In this document: in pieces, positions 26,112 to 34,832 of the stretch
How positions within the stretch are numbered: the stretch's first letter is position 1
Layout of the letters: every line of letters begins with the position of its first letter
Source of the DNA: Hypsibius dujardini
Taxonomy: Eukaryota; Tardigrada; Eutardigrada; Parachela; Hypsibiidae
Assembly (NCBI GenBank): GCA_001579985.1
Contig: LRSR01006483.1
Span: forward strand, 1 to 34,832
Length of the DNA: 34,832 nt
Reading direction: 5' to 3'
Made by a program: the position numbers and the translations under genes
Notes under the pieces: model-generated
Databases searched by the model: none
Seen by the model: the letters and a program-made list of their open reading frames with translations, nothing else
What the model was told of the DNA's origin: nothing

Positions 26112-28596
26112 CGGTCGTTGATTGAATGATTGATTGGTCGTTGATGGATTGATTGGTTGATTGGTTGGTCGTTGATTGAACGATTGATTGGTCGTTGATG
26201 GATTGATTGGTTGATTGGTTCGTCGTTGATTGAACGATTGATTGGTCGTTGATTGATTGGTCGTTGATTGATTGATTGGTTGGTCGTTGATTGATTGGTT
26301 GATTGGTCGGTCGTTGATTGAACGATTGATTGGTCGTTGATTGATTGATTGATTGATTGGTTGGTCGTTGATTGATTGGTTGATTGTTTGATTGGTTGGT
26401 CGTTGATTGATCGGTTGATTGGTTGATTGGTTGGTCGTTGATTGAACGATTGATTGGTCGTTGATTGATTGATTGGTTGGTCTTTGATTGAATGATTGAT
26501 TGATTGATTGATCGTCTTTTTTGTAGTTTTCCTGTAGGCTAGTTCTGGCCTTGGGGAGGTGTTATTTTTGCTTCAGGCTACGTCAGAGCTGTGGTGTGAG
26601 TAAGTTCAGTACTGCCTGACTGAATCACACGTGCTGTGAGCGAAAAAACAAGAAGACACTTTGGAATGAGTTCACCAGTGGAAGAACTCTCCTGAAGAAG
26701 TGAAGCGCACTCCAGCTGGTGGATCGAAAACACGCACGGAGCTCTGCCGAAGTGGAAGGCTGTAAATGCTGCTGTGTTGTCTGTGTGCATATGCCTCAAG
26801 CTCTATTAGGTTGCCCTTTGTTTTTCTCGTACCGAAATTACACTGATTCGGCGTGTCCAGACTGTGTCTGACCAGTGCTCGTTGGATGTGTTGTTTAGGG
26901 TGGTGATCAAGTTCGTCGACCAGATGGTGCAGTGGATCCACGACTACATCAGCGAGAACGACGCGCTGCACAGCGCGCTCGATCGGGAGAAGATTCACCG
27001 CGCGTTCTACGCGGTCTGCCAGAATGTCTTCTACCTGTTGACGTTCCGGCATCGGGAGATTCTGGGCCAGCAGAAGGGACTGCTCTGGTTCAAGACACTC
27101 AATATGGAGCGGATCATCATGTGCCGGTTGAATCCGTTCCGGTACACGCAAAAGATTGTGGTGGAGCTGTTTGCGGCTGTGACCAGGTAAAGGATCCGGA
27201 AGACCGGCAGGGGGATGTCTGAACGAACAGAATGATTGGCACACTGACGGGCCAGGCATCACAGACACGAGAAGTGGCCACCATGACAGATAGGAGACAC
27301 GGACATGCAGAGAGAGATGCTAGGATGGTAGACGGGCGTGGGGAAGGCGCGCAGACAGACGGGCTGATGGAAAGGCAGACGGCTGGGGTTGGGACATAGA
27401 CAGACAAATAGGCAGCTGAATAGGCAGGCAGACAGACAGACATATAGACAAGCAGACACAGAGGCAAATGGGTGGACAAACAGGCACACGAGTCGCAATA
27501 CATATAGGCTGGCAGATGGGTGGGCAGACAGATAAGCGGGTGGGTGAGTAGACAGGCAGATAAGCAGACACCCATATGATCGGTAGACAGGCAGGCAGAC
27601 AGGGCGGCATTTAATGCGAACAGACAGATGGGTGAATAGACAGACAAACAGGCGGGTGCATAGCCAACCAGACAGTCAGTCAGTCAGACAGACACGCAGA
27701 CAATTGTGTATACAGACAGACCGACAGACGGATGGTAAGACTGATGAACAGGCAAGTAGACAGACCGACAGACAGGCAGACAGACAGACAGAGCGGCAGG
27801 CAGGCAGATCAATCGTAGCAGAAAGTGTGGCGATGAGTAGCTTCAGACAGACAGGCAAGTTTAGGCATTCGGTCCCTTAACCATGCTTTTCCTTTTCTTC
27901 AGGCAATTCAACTTACTCTTCTGTTACACTGTGATTGAGCGGAACAACCGGTTGTTGATCTTTTCCGGCCCCAAGGATGACACGGATGAGTTACGGGAAG
28001 CCAACCCGTTGAACACGTTCTTTCCGTTCGAGCCCTTTGTCCTTAAGAGGTACATACTGTACATGTAGTCAAACCATCGGCCGACTACGTTGTTCAAGGC
28101 ATGGGAAGAGAGACCGAGGGATAATGTAACGTGTGTTGTGCTTTCAGATCGAAACGGTTTGTCACACCCAATTACAGGACGTACGACGAGCCGGTGTCTG
28201 AGGAGCAACCTGGCGAGATCGCCACCGCCGTAAGTAACCTTGCTGTCTGTGTGAACCTACTCTGTTGTTTGGCTTACTGTTCTCGGCTGCCGATTCGTTT
28301 GTCTTGAGGTTAAAAGTTAGTAATTACATTAGATTACGAATTTTAAGTTACTTGTCTTGTATTTTGATAACGTCTCCATCAATTTATAAATCGATGTGTT
28401 GATTGATTGATTGATTTGAGATTATGACGTGATGTTTTCCATTTCCGTGTCGTTTCAGTATCGAGGGCTCATTGCCGATTCCGAGGAGTCGGAGGAATCC
28501 CGTGACAGCGACGTCGTTGAGGAACAGCTGCTTCCGGGCAAAACATTTCCACCGCGAAAGTCGAGAAAGCGGCAGCTCAGCGAGAATAACAACTGA
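23029..28596 (+). CDS. RRN3: RNA polymerase I transcription initiation factor RRN3 (TIF-IA)
   Basis: Ten exons: 23029-23136, 23556-23642, 23736-23825, 24251-24501, 24645-24813, 25418-25869, 26899-27186, 27903-28049, 28148-28229 and 28459-28596. All are GT-AG with consistent phases, giving 603 aa, close to the usual 600-650. RRN3 bridges Pol I and the promoter-bound core factor to start rRNA synthesis. Family hallmarks: HPIAERLDLVMTLVFEYID preceded by an acidic loop (DLEDESDDEDGDD), HVQFIWFY, ARAKFVPIR, NVFYLLTFRHRE, LNMERIIMCRLNPF, LLFCYTVIERNNR and PLNTFFPFEPFVLKR. The C-terminus is acidic and Ser-rich and ends in a basic KSRKRQ patch. A canonical AATAAA lies at 28658-28663. Most introns are simple repeat. 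Confidence 0.96.
23245..23535. repeat. RRN3: (GATT)n minisatellite in RRN3 intron 1
   Basis: Four to five copies of a 60-70 bp unit: a GATT run, TTGAGCGATAGTTGAGTGTG, then TATCAATAAACAGT. Confidence 0.9.
23870..24165. repeat. RRN3: 30-bp (GATT)n/GGTGACTACGCA minisatellite in RRN3 intron 3
   Basis: About ten copies of GATCGATTGATTGATTGGTGACTACGCATT with length variation in the GATT part. Confidence 0.92.
24935..25375. repeat. RRN3: degenerate CTGT-rich intron with internal duplication
   Basis: RRN3 intron 5. Diverged CTGT/CTGC units; a segment of about 80 bp beginning GTTCGGCTTGCCTTCTAGCC is repeated in tandem at about 25165-25300. Confidence 0.8.
25985..26515. repeat. RRN3: (GATT)n array with TGGTCGT spacers, RRN3 intron 6
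   Basis: 530 bases of GATTGATTGG and TTGGTCGTTGATTGA units, the longest tetranucleotide array in the window. The remainder of intron 6 (26516-26898) holds no recognised feature. Confidence 0.95.
27270..27865. repeat. RRN3: (CAGA)n-rich array filling RRN3 intron 7
   Basis: Diverged CAGACAGA units over about 600 bases, opposite in strand sense to the CTGT array of intron 5. ORFs read from either strand are repeat artefacts. Confidence 0.9.
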
Positions 28597-28680
28597 CTTG
28601 GTTCTGGTGTGCACAATTTTATACGCCCCGCCGAAAACGGCCATAAAATGCGAAGTAAATAAAATCATTTCCGCCTGATA

Positions 28681-29010
28681 CACCAGACAGACACCACCCA
28701 GACACCAGTCAGGCACCAGTCAGGCACCAGGCAAACACCAGCCAGACACCAGCCAGACACCAGCCAGACAGGCACCAGTCAGGCACCAGTCAGACACCAG
28801 ACAGACACCAGACAGACACCAGCCAGACACCGGTCAGGCATCAGACAGGCATCAGACATGCACCAGTTAGACACCAGCCAGATACCAGTCAGGCATCAGA
28901 CAGGCACCAGTCAGGCACCAGTCAGGCACCAGTCAGACACCAGACAGACACCAGCCAGACACCAGTCAGACATCAGCCAGATACCAGTCAGGCACCAGAC
29001 AGACACCAGT
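28681..29010. repeat. CACCAGNCAG minisatellite just past the RRN3 poly(A) site
   Basis: About thirty copies of a 10-11 bp unit, CACCAGNCAGR, starting 18 bases after the AATAAA. 29011-29279 is unique sequence without a gene. Confidence 0.93.
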
Positions 29011-29279
29011 ACACGTAGGTACTGCTCGGTGTTCAAAATGCATCGCCTATCGCCTTGCAACAGATTCATCAAACGCTTCGTAGAGCACATCTAGTTTTAT
29101 GGACACTGCCGGTGGAAGTACGAGGGGCGGTTTAGTGTTTAGGGACTGCCGCGATAAGGGCCGCCTGTTGTGGACTGCTCGATTTGGACATCCTGTAAAG
29201 GGAGAAAAACATGAGCTACATGTATGAAGAGAAGTCTGACCAAGTGGAGGGTGAGCCGAAATACAGAATGCGTATTGGG

Positions 29280-29565
29280 TTGGTTGGTTGATTGATTGAT
29301 CAACAGTTTCAAATCAGTACATGAACTGAATCAATGCTTGAGTTGATTGATTGATTGATTAGGAGTTTCAAATCAGTGGTTCGTTCCGAAGCCCAATCGA
29401 TCAATCAACCGAATTAATGCTTGGGCTGATTGATTGATCGATTGATTGATTAGGAGTTTCAAATCAGTGGTTCAGTCGTTCCGATGCTTCAATCGATCAA
29501 TCAACCGAATCAATGCTTGGGCTGATTGATTGATTGATTGATTGATTAGGAGTTTCAAATCAGTG
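29280..29565. repeat. about 90-bp (GATT)n minisatellite with inverted ATCA arms
   Basis: Three to four copies of a unit with TGATTGATTGATTAGGAGTTTCAAATCAGTGG, then ATCGATCAATCAACCGAATC. Each unit can fold on itself. The last units run into the MPC1 stop codon: TGATTGATCG supplies the final codons. Confidence 0.88.
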
Positions 29566-29588
29566 GGTCGTTCCGATGCCACAATCGA

Positions 29589-30225
29589 TCAATCAACCAT
29601 GACGTACTCATGGCGGATCTTCCGGAAAGCCTGGGTGAGCTGGGCACACTCGTTGGTTGCGTGGCAGGCAAACAGGAGAAGATTCCGCGGTCTGACCATC
29701 CAGGCAAAACGCATGAACAAAAGGGAATAAATGCACATCGCTGCAAAAAAAGCATGTTATTATGCAACATAACTGAATAAAAACGGCGCGTTCTGCGCAG
29801 TCGCGCTGCTTATAAAGTCAGCTGATTTCTATATGGCGAAATACAAACACACACCAGAAGTCATTTTGCCACTGATCATTTCGGGATCCTTCTTCAGGTC
29901 GCTCAACGCGGCGATCGGCAATCCCCAATTCGCAACCGGCCCCCAAAAATGCTGCAGAGCATTGGGAAAAATATGATGGAAAATTGTGAATGATGAAAAA
30001 AAATGGGGAACACACGTGGCAAAAACCCTTGCGCTAACCGAGTTAAGCCATTACACACGTGGCACTGCTGTTGTACACAGCAGTCGAGTTAAAGTGCTTA
30101 ACTCGGTCAGCGCAAGGTTTTGTCTCCTCGCCCTTCCACTCGGCGCTGAAGCTTACAGTGCTGGTAAAGTAATCCCGCATTTCCTTGCTCGTCAGCCTGG
30201 CTACTAATCCTTTTGCGGCTGCCAT
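29589..30225 (-). CDS. MPC1: mitochondrial pyruvate carrier 1
   Basis: Three exons, 30225-30157, 29951-29855 and 29740-29589, GT-AG and in phase, give 105 aa, the usual MPC1 size. MPC1 pairs with MPC2 in the inner mitochondrial membrane to import pyruvate. Hallmarks: [20 protein letters not shown] across the first junction, [15 protein letters not shown] in exon 2, and [10 protein letters not shown]...[15 protein letters not shown] in exon 3. Three hydrophobic segments are visible. The C-terminus is short, and its last residues (VMVD) and stop are encoded in the edge of the (GATT)n minisatellite. Intron 1 contains a palindromic MITE that takes up more than half of it. Confidence 0.95.
30011..30126. 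mobile_element. palindromic MITE-like element, GGCAAAAACCTTGCGCTAACCGAG family, copy 3
   Basis: Arms CACACGTGGCAAAAACCCTT...GAGTTAAG (30011-30047) and CTTAACTCGGTCAGCGCAAG...(30097-30126) inside MPC1 intron 1. The centre has its own palindrome, CTGCTGTTGTACACAGCAG. Confidence 0.88.
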
Positions 30226-33200
30226 TTTTGAAATAAAAAAAAACAACTAAAAAATAAAGGGCGACTTTGTCTGCTGTGTGTTATACGAGTGCTGCTGGAG
30301 AGGATGATTCGAAAAATGAAATCGTTTTGGAAATGGATTATCCTTGCTGGAGGTGGAATTGGAATGGGGATGAAATGAAAGTGAGAATGCAACTCCAATG
30401 TCCAATTCCAATTTGATTCCAAGGAAATGGGACGTGGAACTTCCTGTCCTAGCGTACGGAGCTGCGTCTTCTGCGTACGGGCGTATCTCGCAGCTGTTCA
30501 GTTTTTTAGCTTTAGAATACAATTCCCTCCCTTCCCCTTTTTGGACACCCTGGGGGGGTGGGGGGGGGGAAGACTTTTACCTAATCCCAGTTTTCTTATT
30601 AATAAAAAATGGCCCGAATTAAATAAGGGGGGGGCACTCGCCCTATTTGCCCCCCCCCCGTTACGCCTCTGACTAGATATAATTTCCTTTAACGAAAAAT
30701 ATATTTATTGTTAAAATTGGGGATCGCCAGGCAGTTACAGCACTCAGACCCCCTGACCCGCAAGGGGCACCCCAGGGGAGCTGCTCGTTGCCACCCCCTG
30801 GTCCATCCCACGGCAAGCAGTCACAAGCTTGAAAAACCTGTATCGGTTTCGACGACAGGTATCATATTTGCATATGGAGGGGATTTCAGACCATCCCATA
30901 CAGTCCTGAGATTCGAATGGTCACGTGAGTTTAAATTCTAACGAACCGTTTGCTCGGAGCCAGTTCTTGCTGGTTTGGAGTTTGAGACAGTAAAGTAGAA
31001 ATGACACTGGGACGTCGTTCAAATCTCAGGACTTTCACTCTGCGAGGTAAAGGCTATTAATCAGGCCGGTTTTTTTCAACGTTAATTTCCCGGCGCTGCA
31101 GTGCATACTAAAAATACTCAAATTATTAATTAACTTTTGTGTGTTTTTTTTATCGTCGGAAATGATATCTATTAAATGTGACGATGATAAAAATATTATT
31201 TATTATTAATATATTTTATTATTTTAAAATTTATTTTATAATACTCATCTTACATTGCCTATTTAATGCGAATAGCTAAACGTTTGACTGATTAAATCGT
31301 ATCTTTTTTATAATCAAACTTTGAAGCTGAAATATCGCAGTTTACGTTAATCGACTTGCTACACTCTTAGATTTGAACCGGACTGGGAGAACGGGTAGCC
31401 AACATAGGACCATCGCTGAAAGGATGCGTGCTGAAGTGTGATCAAAAGTTTTGCCACAGTAGTGATGGTGCTTGATTTCCAGGTTGACGGTGCGGAATGT
31501 CTAAGTTGCGGTGCGCAAGCAGATAGGCTTGGCTTCTGGAGGTGCTAGAAAAATTGCTCCAGAGGACGTACTGACGGTTTTCGATTGCTTCATTGCTCGT
31601 GATGCAATGAAAAAGCGCATAGCTCAGATTGATTGATCGATTTATTAACTCGTCTTGGTGCTGCTGCGTTGCCGGATTTCTTTTCCACCATTTCTACTCA
31701 AATATTCTTGATGTTTTTATTCTTCCAATAATTTAGTCGTCAATTGCACTCTAATTTCTTTTGCTTTAAGCTGAGCAGATGAAGACCCCTAGAGGCAAGC
31801 GGTTAGACCAGCAACGTCAAGCTCTGAAAGCTACAAGAAAACAAGACAAGAAAGCTATGAAGCCGTTCACACATGTAGTAATTCATGTTCTTCCATTCAA
31901 TCAATTAATCAAATGATGATGCGCACTAGTTCAAATTTAACAAAAATCTGTGCAATGATCCATAATTCAATTGTTTTTTCAATCAAAGAAACGATTGAAA
32001 ATTGAAAATATTTTTTCTGTTATTAAGTCCAAGCACACAAGAAAGGAAAAATATTTTTCAGGTTGAATTTTTCCATTCTCCACAACTCCTTACAGATGAA
32101 GTGCTCTTGAAATGTCATGTCGAAACGCGCTCATTTTTGTGAATTATTGTACGGCACGACAGAAGTTCTCGAGACATCGTTTCGGAACCAATAAACAAGC
32201 GTAGATTTAAAAGCCACTTAGGCGAAACAAAAATTGAAATAATTAGAAACGCCAAAAAGGAGATCGTTGGAAAAATAGAATATTGTTGCTGAGAAAGAAA
32301 CTAAAAAATCATTACTGTTACTCATACAATGTAGAGCTGCAATCAAGCACTCTTATATTCTTTGTCTGTAAAACAAACTGGGTATCATTTACCGTGGAAG
32401 TTAACGTGCGCATTGCAAATATTGGCGCCTGCCTCGGCGATTGTTGTTTTTCAAATTGTCTCAGGGAAACCGATTTAATGGGACCATGCCGTTCCTAGAG
32501 CCGCAATTCCGGGCATACGAGTAAAGCACCTTTGGTTTATTTGGTTTAATTAATATCAACTAATAACGATTATATACTAATTGAGATTGCCAACGTGAGG
32601 TTTAAATCTGCGCTGCGTAGAATTCAGTTGGTAAAACAGCCAGATGTTTCGTGCTACAGTAATGTGGTTTAAGAACATTCATTGGTTGCTGTTTTTTGTT
32701 GATAAATTGCGATATTTTGATTAAAGTGTAGGTTACAACTTCATTTCATTTCATACAAAGTCATTTCTGTCACTTCAGCCTGCGGCGATCTTACGTCCCC
32801 TCCCGAAAAACACTATCCTAAATACGATGACAATCGATAACAGTTGCTTTTATTGCCATAAATACCGTTCCATGTAACATTTGTATTTGCTTCTGTACCG
32901 AGCGGAAACTTATTTTGAAGACTAATTTCTACCAACTCCCACTTCCGTAAAGTCGAAAAACATTAGAAACTTAAAATGCCAGCAGTTATTTCACTTCCCT
33001 GTACAAAGATAAACACGATTCTATCTAACAATCAATTGCATGTCCACACGCCAAATCGCTGATGACCAGAAAACTACGATATCCCGGATGCTTTTTCTGC
33101 TTAAATGAAACGCGCTATTTCCTCCACAACTTTTTCACTTTTTGTCATTTTGCAATTCGACAAATTGCATCAATTAGCCCTTTCAAGCAGCCTAGCCAAA

Positions 33201-33335
33201 CTGATAGAAATGTTTAATTTTAATAAACTGAGAATGAGAGAAGAGTTGGAAGATGAAGTAAGGGGCAGTTCTCCTCCCTGAAAAAATTCCTCAGTGCGTC
33301 TTATATGAGCCAGCTACGGAGATACTTGGTTACTA
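30226..33335. other. gene-poor spacer, AT-rich from about 31.1 to 33.3 kb
   Basis: Upstream side of MPC1. 30545-30675 has runs of G and C and ends CCCCCCCCCCGTTACGCCTCTGAC, which looks like the edge of a degenerate transposable element. 30720-30960 is unique, GC-richer sequence of unknown nature. From about 31.1 to 33.3 kb the DNA is markedly AT-rich, with no ORF above about 71 codons, no splice-consistent exon series and no tandem repeat that I could support. Confidence 0.5.
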
Positions 33336-33598
33336 TACGCTCCCGATCTCAAGGGTCGATTTTAGGTCCGGCCCGAAAACACGTTCCGCCGCTCGCTTGC
33401 TTGTTCATTCAGATTCACTTTATTGACTTGAAAATGTTGAATCCGAAATCATCATTTCAATCAAGCAAGGTAGCAAAGCCTGTCAGGCAAGAACCAACGG
33501 ACCGATCACGAACAAGTGAACGGGATTGAACGATCCGCTGAAGCTTGATGTGAATCAGCGGGGGTGGGGCATAATCGACCCTTCAGATCGAGAGCGTA
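33336..33598. mobile_element. 263-bp MITE, TACGCTCCCGATCTCAAGGG family
   Basis: Arms 33336-33360 and 33574-33598 match with two mismatches in 25. Interior shares TTCAGATTCACTTTATTGA and GGGGTGGGGC features with the copies at 9476 and 21831. Confidence 0.87.
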
Positions 33599-33644
33599 CG
33601 GGACTTTGAGGATCGGATTTTGGTGGGCCGTGTGGGACAACGCA

Positions 33645-33652
33645 CATTTGAT

Positions 33653-33693
<41 letters not shown>

Positions 33694-33715
33694 TATTGAT
33701 TGATATATTGATACG
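33645..33715. repeat. (GATT)n/(TTTA) microsatellite
   Basis: GATTGATTTATTGATTGATTGATTTATT type repeat. The following 33716-34134 is the presumed 3' flank of the CNOT3 gene, with no further feature recognised. Confidence 0.93.
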
Positions 33716-34134
33716 TTTTACCCCTACGGCCCACCAGAACCCAAACAAGGACCCTCGATTGCTGAGAATTCATTCCTTGCTAATACGCCACACATACACG
33801 AAATGAGTGTGTGTGGAGGAGAAAAATAAAAAAAATGCACGAAAGAGAAGCAGAGAAAGAAATATCGCTCTGCCTCGGTCCGAAAGTGATCGCCGCCGCC
33901 GCAGCCGAAGACGGAACACAAAGCCAAAACAGAGGGCAGTCAGTAAAAGTACCCTGCCCGTTAGGATGCGACTCGTAATCGAAGTGTATATTAGAGGGAG
34001 AGAACCAAAAGGGTAAAAATGGGAGGTGCTATGGATGTGCTCCCGGCGGTCGACGCACATAGCGATTATATTTATATATGTGATGTTAGCCCTAAAAAAT
34101 GGAACAGCAGCGCGAAGCTCCCCTCTCCCCATCT

Positions 34135-34332
34135 CTATACATAGGGCCAGCGATTGAGATCGACGTTTTCCAGGTACCGATACTCGAACGTGAAGTCCGA
34201 CTTGGTTTTCTCGGTCCACGACTCGAGATCCCAATACTTGTAGTTTCCCTGTTAGAGAGAGACACAAAGCAGACTGAACAACAATTCAACTGGCAGACAG
34301 ACAAACAGACAGACAAACAGCTGCGCAACTGA

Positions 34333-34369
<37 letters not shown>

Positions 34370-34406
34370 GAGACAGGCAGATAGGCAGACAGACAGACAG
34401 ATAGGC

Positions 34407-34439
<33 letters not shown>

Positions 34440-34832
34440 GGCAGGCAGATAGGCAGACAGACAGGCAGGCAGACAGACAGACAGATGATATAATCAGGGG
34501 AGAGATAACGAACACTCGTACCCGTTCATAATCCGTCGTGGTGACCTTGGGCTCATCGAGCCGTTGAAACCAGGCATTTAGCTGTTTATGAAACCGCCAG
34601 TTTTTGCTCTTTAGCGTTTTGGCGGCTAATACTTGGGCTAGACTCCCCTGAAGAAACGGAATTAAAAATTAGCATCGTGATGTGAAGTGTGAGCATTCCA
34701 AGTTCAGCTTCGCAGACTGGCGGCGAATCATAAAATGAACCCACGCCAAACCCTTCTGACCTCTTCATAGTAAAAGATGAAGAAGAGCGCATCGTTCGCC
34801 AGTCCACTGTAGAACTTCATATCACACACCAG
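34135..34832 (-). CDS. CNOT3: CCR4-NOT complex subunit 3, C-terminal NOT box (partial)
   Basis: Three exons on the minus strand, 34832-34761 (continues beyond the window), 34647-34522 and 34248-34135, GT-AG and phase 0 throughout, encode the last 103 residues. They match the NOT2/3/5 box: LFFIFYYEEG, LAAKTLKSKNWRFHKQ, AWFQRLDEPK, YWDLESW and FTFEYRYLE. The FIFYY and WFQR elements favour CNOT3 over CNOT2. This domain pairs with the CNOT2 NOT box on the CNOT1 scaffold in mRNA deadenylation. It ends with an unusual short tail, NVDLNRWPYV. The last intron holds a (CAGA)n array. Confidence 0.93.
34290..34487. repeat. CNOT3: (CAGA)n microsatellite in the last CNOT3 intron
   Basis: GACA/GGCA units almost uninterrupted; on the coding strand it reads (CTGT)n. 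Confidence 0.95.

Noticed and set aside
30720-30960. Possible tRNA or SINE promoter boxes
   Set aside because: ATTCGAA resembles a B box only loosely; no A box at the right distance and no cloverleaf.
31488-31900. Short coding-like stretches (such as RKIAPEDVLTVFDCF and MKTPRGKRLDQQRQALKA)
   Set aside because: Each is under 50 codons, without a matching series of splice sites or a recognised family; could be remnants but not supportable.
33770-34267. 165-codon minus-strand ORF
   Set aside because: Overlaps the last CNOT3 exon in the wrong frame, starts in intron sequence and has no domain; a shadow.
1-34832. CRISPR array among the many direct repeats
   Set aside because: Repeats are contiguous minisatellites or microsatellites without unique spacers, in a eukaryotic genome with introns.

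Overview
The window is metazoan nuclear DNA, probably from an invertebrate with fairly compact genes. Every host gene is split by GT-AG introns, and introns and spacers are packed with (GATT)n and (CTGT)n tetranucleotide repeats and short inverted-repeat elements. The species cannot be named from the sequence.

Positions 1 to roughly 8.3-8.9 kb are the right-hand part of a Polinton/Maverick (adintovirus-like) integrated DNA virus. Reading rightwards it carries a partial core-protein-like ORF, an unknown helical protein, an adenovirus-fibre-like protein, a secreted mini leucine-rich-repeat protein (minus), an A32/FtsK-type packaging ATPase, an rve-type integrase (minus), a small membrane protein and a full-length protein-primed type DNA polymerase B (minus). 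All are uninterrupted. Major and minor capsid and protease genes are not in view and should lie to the left.

The element abuts a host gene, the endosomal PH-FYVE protein phafin (PLEKHF), on the minus strand (10832 to 8989). Its six visible exons splice in phase but stop inside the FYVE domain at a good donor site, so the element probably sits in the next intron and the last exon(s) should be beyond it. Next come an orphan leucine-zipper protein (11901-13550, +), a four-exon DUF1761-like membrane protein (15919-14863, -), HMG-CoA synthase (16845-19564, +, 8 exons), a frame-disrupted fibronectin-III gene (20174-20886), the Pol I factor RRN3/TIF-IA (23029-28596, +, 10 exons), mitochondrial pyruvate carrier MPC1 (30225-29589, -, 3 exons) and the C-terminal NOT box of CNOT3 (34832 to 34135, -, partial). 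These are ordinary housekeeping genes and form no pathway.

Spacers hold several non-autonomous inverted-repeat (MITE or fold-back) families, with five elements packed into 21.2-22.4 kb, and numerous minisatellites, including a CCAAT-bearing array just upstream of RRN3. About 30.3-33.3 kb is AT-rich and has no gene I can support.
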